From Sabellastarte sp. h YS-2021 (taxonomy: Eukaryota > Annelida > Polychaeta > Sabellida > Sabellidae), in contig OZ024933.1 in assembly GCA_964017235.1 (NCBI GenBank), forward strand, positions 59,688,255 through 59,752,254: DNA of 64,000 nt, read 5' to 3'. Of the stretch, positions 57,101 to 64,000 are shown one piece after another (positions within the stretch are counted from its first letter, which is position 1; every line of letters begins with the position of its first letter). A program made the translations under genes and the position numbers. The notes under the pieces were generated by a model. The model saw only the letters and a list, made by a program, of their open reading frames with translations, was not told where the DNA came from and ran no database searches.

Positions 57101-57405
57101 AGGAAAGTCCGGATGAAAAAAAAGGAGAAAAAGTGATTCCTAGAAGCACAAGCCTCGCTAGATCTCGCGCTTAAAAACATTTAAAATGTGACCCTTGTGT
57201 CACCAAAACAGGTAAACGGTCAGGTTATTTTTTGTGTTGCTATTGGGTGAACAGAGTAAGATATTCAGGGCAACATTTTTCATGGATCTGATATTGACCT
57301 GATCAAACTCACAAAAGAATTTCACAGTGTGCCAGATTTTAGAGACAAGTTTCCAAACGTGTACATTTGGGAGTCTTGCAAAATAGGATTATGGGATATA
57401 ACAAA

Positions 57406-57600
57406 AACTAGACAGCACTCATAAAGCGCAAACCTCCACAAGGGTGTGTTTCTGAAAAAAAAAAATAATTTGGTTTATCTCTAGAAACAAAATTACTTCA
57501 ACTGCTATTCTACTGATGTTTAAAAAGTTCAACTTTTGCACTTAGCAGAGAGTCAAATTGGGTGTGTGTCAAAAAATATAGATCGAGTGTTGTTGCATTT
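57406..57600 (+). mobile_element. Fragment with the AACTAGA-type Helentron-like 5' terminus
   Basis: Starts AACTAGACAGCACTCATAAA then 'gcgcaaacctcc', similar in position and sequence to the starts at 11,511, 23,150, 27,195 and 32,913. The extent to the right is unclear. Confidence 0.4.
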
Positions 57601-57856
57601 AGTAGTGTTAAATTGCGGACTTAGAATTAATTTTAAGTTGTGTCAATATATATTATAGAACTAGAGCCTTCACTCTTTCTAATGCTTTTAAAAAGTACTC
57701 TTAATATTCTATAATATGTGACCTGGATTTTGCTAGTAACTTCCATACTGTAGCTTGGATTTTGCTGATGCGGGTTTTATGGCTAAGTTTAGGATGAGCT
57801 TAAACATTACCATGGTATATCATCTATATTGATACCATATATTTATACTGGAAAAA

Positions 57857-58348
57857 TCAATTTAACTGGTACAAAACGTAAGTGGCATAAAAAGTAACTT
57901 TGGCTTGTACAAACCAGGGTTTTGTTAGTGTTGTGTACCTTTCCTTGAGAAAGTAGTTATTTGCTACTTTTGGCCTAAAATCATTTCTACCTGGTAAAAA
58001 GACAGTAATATTCCTGTAAAACAGTTTACATAAATCAGTGAGATATTTTAACATTAAACTGTCTGTGTAATGAAAGCCACAATGTGAAAAAGTTCCATTA
58101 GCATGTATGTGGGCACAAGAATTTCTATAAACTGTGCAAAGTTGCTCCATTTGTACACAACTTGACACAACTGGGACAGAAGTTGAATGTGAGTATGGGG
58201 AAGATCTTTTGAGTTTGTTCATCTTTAAGAATACTGTAGGGTTGTTATAGAGACTTTGGTAGATTGTTAGTAAGTTGATCCAGTTTTGTAGCACTATATC
58301 ATGGAAGCACACAACGGTGTATTGTATTCTTATATGATGTAAACTCAT
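57857..58348 (-). other. 163-codon open frame, unrecognised
   Basis: Longest frame in this AT-rich stretch. It has many Cys, Tyr and His and no domain I can identify; no signal peptide, and no splice context was established. It could be chance or a decayed mobile-element fragment. No function proposed. Confidence 0.15.
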
Positions 58349-58369
58349 TCATGTAGAACTATACATATA

Positions 58370-59110
58370 CCAGTGTTTTTGCCTTATATAACTTAAGTTA
58401 CGTTATGCACATAACTCTGTTTGTAGCATTTATTATATTATTCAAAATGATACAATTAGCACTGTTTTCTAGCATTATATCATTCAAGATCATATACATA
58501 ATAATATTATTGTAGCATCACATCATTTTAGATTATATACCAAGCCAAAAAGTAAGCCAAAATGGGATAAAAATTATTTGTTGGTAAAAACACATACTGT
58601 ACAAACATAAACACTAATAATTACTAAAACTATATCAACCACACTAATTAATTACTAAAATATACTACGTTAAGTTAGTAAATTACTGAAAAAATTAGGT
58701 TACCAAGTTGTTAAAAATTAGTACACTTGAGTGCTTACTGAAAGTATACTAATACTTGAGTTTTATAATTATAAGTTTAAGAATAAATAATTTTAGGATA
58801 CCAGCTAACCCACAATTAACAGACAGTGTTTCCTGCTGTAGGAGCTATGATTTATTTGCTGCTCTAGTCTAAGTCTACATGTGGAATAATTGGAATGACG
58901 AACTTTTCCCAAATGCCAAATAGGGGTACATATAAGAGTACTCTGTAATATCATATAATTTAATATTATACCGATACTAGTGTTTTATGACATTATATCA
59001 TTTAACACTATACACATACTAGTGTTTTATAACATTATATAATTTTAGATTATACACATAGCAATATGTCTTTGTAGCATTATCTGATTTAAGATTATAC
59101 ACATAGTGTT
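58370..59110 (+). repeat. Degenerate tandem stretch, unit about 43-60 bp
   Basis: Recurrent 'tagcattatatcattcaaga', 'attatacacatactagtgtt' and 'gtgttttataacattata', tightest at 58,975-59,105 where three units follow each other directly. Confidence 0.6.
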
Positions 59111-60225
59111 TCGAGACATACTACCACCTAGTTTTATTTATATATGTCATTACAGAGATTCAAATCTTGAGTTCTCTCTGTCAGTATAAAACTCTCTTTC
59201 TTCAACACATGAGAAATCGGTACTTTGTTGAATATATAGTTAATGTCGAATTATGTCAGATTTAAGTTAAGGGAAAATAGGTTGGGGAAATTAAGGTTTT
59301 AATTATTTTAATACATAGAAAATGTATCAGTGAGTAGGTTTAACTCCAACTGCAGTATACAAAGTTTACAAGGGTTAAGAAATTATATTGAAGGTGTTCT
59401 CACTGGATTATGAGGCAGAGCTGATCACTACGCTAAACCTATAAAATGTTAATAATTTAGAGAGGTTGCGCACTACGGTTTTCACCTCCGGTAACGTTAA
59501 AAATGCATGTATGACGTCATAAATTGTTGCGTGAAACCTCATGTCTAGACAGAACTACGGTAAAATTTAACATTTTATACGCAAGTGAGGCCTGAGTTAC
59601 GTACATAGTCTCCCTTAATCTTTTTGGTGCATTTATAAATTTTATTTTTTGAAAATTGATGAATATATATCTAAAGAAATATGTGTACAATCATTTATAA
59701 CACTCATTATATCCATACAATGTATATTGACCAATAAAAGGACGAATTTTCACAAGCTACCATTTCCTGGAGAAGTAATTTCCTCGGCACCATGAAGTAT
59801 GGTTTATAAAATGTAATACACCAAAACTTCAGGAAGTTTTCCTTGTGTAATATTGCAATTGTTTATAGTATCCAAAATTGGATATAATGTATTGTATTTA
59901 TATATTAAATTATTTATGGAACAAAGATAACTAGATTACAATAACTATTGTTTTGTATAATAGTCTAAAATATTTTTAAATTATCTTTTGAAAACCACTA
60001 ATGACACACTGCTGGTAATATATGTTGATAAACTGCTAAGGAGTTTAACCCCATATACAAAAACTTGTACTGGCTTTTAAATTGCTTCCATGACATTAAA
60101 TAAACCAGCCAGATTGTCTCGGCTTGCAATAATTACCATTATTAATGATAAAAAGATTTTGTAGATTTTTTTTCAACATATTATGCTTAGAATAGAACAT
60201 ATATTCGTACGTTTACAATATCATT
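59111..60225. other. No recognisable feature
   Basis: AT-rich. A local GC patch near 59,460-59,600 ('cacctccggtaacgtt', 'gtatgacgtcataaattg') includes a CRE-like TGACGTCA, but no associated gene is visible. Confidence 0.35.
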
Positions 60226-60228
60226 AAA

Positions 60229-60308
60229 TTTTAATAATTGTAATTGTAATTTTAATAATTGTAATTGTAATTTTAATAATTGTAATTGTAATTTTAATAA
60301 TTGTAAGT
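60229..60308 (+). repeat. 21-bp tandem repeat, about 3.7 copies
   Basis: Unit 'ttttaataattgtaattgta'+a, perfect across copies. Confidence 0.95.
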
Positions 60309-60744
60309 TTGACTGGTATGTTCATTCCATTTATATTTTTCACAGAATTCTTACTACTTTTTTCTATAAATTACAATTTTACTTATAGATGTATTAACTG
60401 CTTTTCCCCACCATTCCCAGACGGTGCCAAGAGTTTAACCCACAGTTGGGATTAAAAATAATTTATTTTCTCATTTCATAAGCACTAGATATAACAAATG
60501 TGATATTTGTTAGGTGGTTTAACTGTTTTTCCCCATTGCTGTTATATAAAGTTAAAACCGAAGAGCTGTTTAAAATGAATTTCACTTTCCTAAGAATGTC
60601 TTTAAACTTTATCCATTTTTCATAAAGTAAATCTACTTAATTTGTCATCAATCATAAAATTTGTTTTCATTGCTTTTAACGACTTTTTTTTAAACTGAAC
60701 CATATATTTTAAACTTTTTCTAACTCATTTATTACTGTTTTACC

Positions 60745-61200
60745 TGGTTCATTAATTTTGCTATGTAATAAATCACTAACTGTGTTAGTATAGTCTGCAA
60801 AGAAGATAAACTTTCATTATTTTAGCAGTTACATATATCATTAATATACAATATATAAAAAGGATTGGTCCTAGGAACCCCTGTGGTACATCACATATAA
60901 CATTTAAATATTCTGAAACTACCCCATTTACAGTGACATATTGTTTTCTGTTACTTAAATACGATTCCAACCAAACTTAAAGCCATATATTTTATTCCAT
61001 AACATTCAGGGCTTTTTTTCAACAGCAAACTATGATCAATTGTATCAAAAATGCCTTTTTCAGATCTATGAATACTCCAACTCTAATGCATGTGTTACCT
61101 AAAGATTTTGTTAATTTTTCTATTAGGTCAATAAGTCCTTGAGATGTTAATCTCTATGTTATGAAACTGTACTGGCCAGTTTCTTAACAATTTACATATC
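60745..61200 (-). mobile_element. LINE reverse-transcriptase fragment (CR1/Jockey-like)
   Basis: Minus-strand peptides include VGVFIDLKKAF, DTIDHSLLL, YLSNRKQYVTVNGVVSEYLN and CDVPQG-x-LGPILFIY, the RT palm region of CR1/L2/Jockey-type LINEs. Frame shifts separate these blocks (for example between KKAF and DTIDH), and the YADD box is not preserved. Both ends are truncated. An old inactive copy. Confidence 0.75.
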
Positions 61201-61996
61201 TGAAATGCAGGTATTTTTTGTGCTAAATTCTAGTTTATTTTGAGTCCCCTGTCCAGTTGTGAGATTGTCATGGTATTCCTGCTGTAAAATTTCTCATTAT
61301 TGTTTTCCTCACATTTTGTGTTTCAACATTTCACTGGAATTTGTGATAGATCTAACAGAATAATATGAATTAATACCATATAAACTATTTTATATACATT
61401 AAAGTTCTCACACGCCATACTCTTTAATACAGTCTAATTAAAACAAAATTGCCGAGGTGGTGCGTATATTTTGGTTTCTGTTAACCAGTGGAAATACATA
61501 TATATTTACAAAACATACTATCTTTAGGAACTACACAAAAAGAGGCACCGCGGGCATCCAAAAGTGCAGTAAAACAGAGATTTTTTGTAACTATTATTTT
61601 TTTGGTCACTGCCAAACGGTGATGATGAGAAGTTCTAATATATATTAAATAAGCTGTACAGTTTCATGGGATAAACTTCATGTCTAACATACTCTAAAAC
61701 AGACCTATACTATTATCATAATAAGAAGCCAACTTAAATCCAAACCTCTGATGAGATGATAATTCATATTTATCTGGTTAAAATATAAGTTTTCACCCTG
61801 TGTTTATATTCTATGGTTCAGTCATTTTCAGTCTCCCCACACAGCTTTTCTGTATAAAAAATGGGTCTTGTATCGGCTGCCATTTTAGGTCAAGGCCTTT
61901 CTTAGTGTCATTTTTTTCGAGTTTAAACAATCTCTTAGGTAGATGCTATATTGAGATTATATCTGTGCAACCACTATCAATAATAGTTTTGATTTA
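61201..61996. other. No recognisable feature; upstream region of the TSP1-like gene
   Basis: AT-rich. It may include the promoter or 5' untranslated exon of the gene starting at 62,025, but no element is clear enough to call. Confidence 0.35.
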
Positions 61997-62024
61997 TTTC
62001 AGTTTGATTTTTCAAGTCTAGAAG

Positions 62025-62085
62025 ATGTTTCTGCAGATAATTACAGTGTTTCTGGCATCCATGTGTATGGTGGATTGTCAAGAGT
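62025..62085 (+). CDS. TSP1-like gene exon 1 (signal peptide)
   Basis: ATG at 62,025; 61 coding bases; donor GAGT|GTATGT. An acceptor-like 'gatttatttcag' ends at 62,002, so this may be the second exon with a short leader 'tttgatttttcaagtctaga' before the ATG. Confidence 0.72.
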
Positions 62086-63470
62086 GTATGTATATTTAAA
62101 CTGATATGAAAATCACCAGCTTTACTCTTATAACTGAAAAAAAGGAAAAGTGCCTTTACATACAAAATAGTTCTAAAATGAAACAACTATAATGTTTAAA
62201 AGCCATAGGAATATGATATTGAATTTGCAGAGAATATGATTTTTTATGTTTAAAGCATTTTCTGGAACTATTAATTATTTGAATGATGTAATCCGTTCAA
62301 AACACAATAAAGTATGTTCTGTGAGTTCCTCTTGTGCTATAAAGAGCAATTGGTACTTTTGCTTAACTATGTAACTTTCCAATATGTATCTCAAATACTT
62401 GTGACATGCTGCAGGTTCTTGGGAGAACTGGTATGCTTGGGAAGCCACTGATTCGTTCTGTATTCAAACACGAAGGAGGGAATGCAGACAGCTCCTTGGG
62501 TGTAAACCATGCACTGGTCGTGACACTGATAGAAAAGGAGATGTTTATAGTAGGTTAATTATGTACAATATCATATCACATTGATATTTGCGGCTTCCAG
62601 ATTCTCACATGCTTGTAGGAGTGATCTGATAAAAAGATAATCCAGGGTTTTGAGATAAATATGAAAATAGTATTGATTTACATGTCCTTGGGATATAAAT
62701 ATAGAAAATGGCAAGATTTAGCTTGGGGATATAAATAAAGAAAAATATTATTGATTTTGCTGCTCTTGAGATAATGTTTAAAAATGCTTAATTTTGGTAA
62801 TATTTTCATTGGTAAAAGTAAATAAACAGACCTGAATTTCCTATGGAACTGTTGATATACCAATTGGAACTAAATTGATGAAAAATACTTTATAATGTAA
62901 ATATACGTAAAATATGCTATACAGTTCTATGCGCGATATAACATATTTCATTATACCTGTTCTCTTGTGCCCAATAACTTAATTAGTCATTGTATTTTGC
63001 AATGAATAAAAATAATCCAATTCAAGTGTTTATAGATGTGTCTTTTGTCGTCTCCCCAAGCTGCAGTTCTTTTGAAATAACTTAAGAAGCCTTGGTGTAT
63101 CATTAAACTCTAATACAATTACAACATAAAATGCAAATGCTATGGAGTTTTCATATTGTAGACTAAGACTTATTAAACGTATGTAAATCTAATTTGAGAA
63201 ATCTTTCTACAAGTATATTTCTAAGATGCTGTTTTACGTTTTTTTTCTGAAAACCTTATTATCACAGATTAAGCTTGAAACATTGTTTAGCCATTGTATA
63301 CGATACATCAACATACTAAATGTATTGAAATTTTTCAAGTAATTGACTTATGTGATCAACGTTAAGGTGTTTACTTATTTCAGCAACTTGGGGGAGTTGG
63401 AAAGTTTCTGCCTGCGTAAGAGGCAGTATCACTGCCAAAAGAAATTGTCGATACTATCCCACTTGTAGCT
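62025..63470 (+). CDS. Secreted TSP1-like protein, first three coding exons (partial)
   Basis: Exons 62025-62085, 62415-62549, 63384-63470 join in phase 1-1. The N-terminus MFLQIITVFLASMCMVDCQE is a signal peptide (hydrophobic core residues 2-15). Exon 2 begins C-SWENWYAWEATDSFC then RRRECRQLLGCKPC; exon 3 gives TWGSWKVSACVRGSITAKRN and CRYYPTCSC. The W-x-x-W start, stacked Arg (RRREC) and spaced Cys are the thrombospondin type 1 pattern, though each module is short and atypical. Known: TSP1 modules are extracellular, often O-/C-glycosylated, and mediate matrix or cell-surface binding. The gene continues beyond 64,000, so total length and other domains are unknown. The donor after exon 3 is a perfect GTAAGT. 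Confidence 0.75.
62415..62549 (+). CDS. TSP1-like gene exon 2
   Basis: 135 bases, acceptor catgctgcag, donor ATA|GTAGGT, phase 1-1. The split codon with exon 1 makes Cys (T+GT). Contains the W-x-x-W and RRREC motifs. Confidence 0.78.
63384..63470 (+). CDS. TSP1-like gene exon 3
   Basis: 87 bases, acceptor ttacttatttcag, donor GTAAGT, phase 1-1. Encodes TWGSWKVSACVRGSITAKRN then CRYYPTCS plus one base. Confidence 0.75.
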
Positions 63471-63666
63471 GTAAGTTTTACGCCATCTTCTATTTTTTTG
63501 TCTCTGTGATGTTTAGTCTGGTCTCCATACAACTTTTCTCTGTAAGCAGGGTTCGCCATTTTAATTCAATGTCTTTTCTCCACCAAGTAATGGTAGAAAA
63601 ATTGTTATGTACACATATCTTGCTTGCGTATATTTTGCACATTTTAAAAGATTATGTCTCCCTTTT

Positions 63667-63960
63667 TAATGCTCGACAATAGGAGAGGGTTATTGTGATC
63701 AGTTTGTTTCTGTCTTTCTGTCTGTCTGTCTGTCTGTGCACCGTTTTGCCCTTATAACTCAAAAACAATAACATCAATTGAGGTCATATTTGGTGGGCAG
63801 ATACGTCCTGGGGTACAGATGAATTCTTCCAAATTTGGTGCAATTTGTTTGAAAAGTAAAATCAGGAGAGAGTTTTTCTTTTTTTCAATTGGGCAAATAC
63901 AGAGAAATCTGATTCTCCTCATCACATACCTAAACAAGATGCACTCAGAGAGAGCAAAAC
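63667..63960 (+). repeat. Dispersed ~290-bp repeat, copy 2
   Basis: Same sequence and orientation as 49,590-49,885, with a longer (TGTC)n run. It ends near 'aaaacgctcgactcg', echoing its starting 'tgctcgac'. In the intron after exon 3 of the TSP1-like gene. Confidence 0.85.
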
Positions 63961-64000
63961 GCTCGACTCGATGTGACCAGTCTCACAAGTGTTATAAAGT

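Overview
Animal nuclear DNA, AT-rich, intron-rich and packed with transposons. Nothing here is prokaryotic. The repeat set points to a marine invertebrate, most likely a mollusc: DIRS retroelements, a Harbinger transposon, and Helentron/pearl-like elements whose cores are long tandem arrays. That placement is inference from repeat types, not from a marker gene.

Host genes. (1) One minus-strand gene occupies about 7.2-42.2 kb. Eleven coding exons with matching splice phases give 445 codons from an N-myristoylation-type start (MGNQNT), through a helical EF-hand-like region, to a TLDc domain and a C-terminal charged helix. This is the architecture of MEAK7/TLDC1. Its 3' end is missing; a possible micro-exon lies at 28-51. 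Its introns hold most of the mobile DNA. (2) A plus-strand secreted thrombospondin type 1-like (TSP1) protein begins at 62,025 (signal-peptide exon, then two TSP1-like phase 1-1 exons) and runs off the right edge. (3) A short lysine-rich ORF with a poly(A) tail at 42.2-42.84 kb is flanked by a 10-bp direct repeat and is probably a retrocopy next to the MEAK7 start codon.

Layout. 1-1,879: LINE and other repeat scraps. 1,880-7,176: DIRS fossil 1, five bases inside a MEAK7 intron. 7.2-10.2 kb: last five confirmed MEAK7 exons plus a tRNA-type SINE. 10.4-11.3 kb: terminal-inverted-repeat element. 11.4-21.7 kb: a nest, a SINE split by DIRS fossil 2, whose left arm is split by Helentron-like copy 1. 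22.5-32.9 kb: more MEAK7 exons with Helentron-like copies 2 and 3 in the introns. 32.9-35 kb: a 146-bp tandem array. 35.9-41.6 kb: near-complete Harbinger element. 43.1-46.2 kb: two more ~146-bp arrays. 46.6-57.6 kb: non-autonomous elements and SINEs, including one derived from 5S rRNA. 57.6-62 kb: mostly featureless AT-rich DNA with a LINE fragment. 62-63.5 kb: the TSP1-like gene.

The most striking non-genic signal is a roughly 50-base module, ending in a phrase like ACGGTTTTCGAGATATAAGC, that recurs inside at least six otherwise different repeat families, including a tandem array inside the Harbinger element. Three tandem arrays have a period close to nucleosome length (146-147 bp). All exon calls were made by eye from splice signals, phase and protein similarity; no database search was possible.
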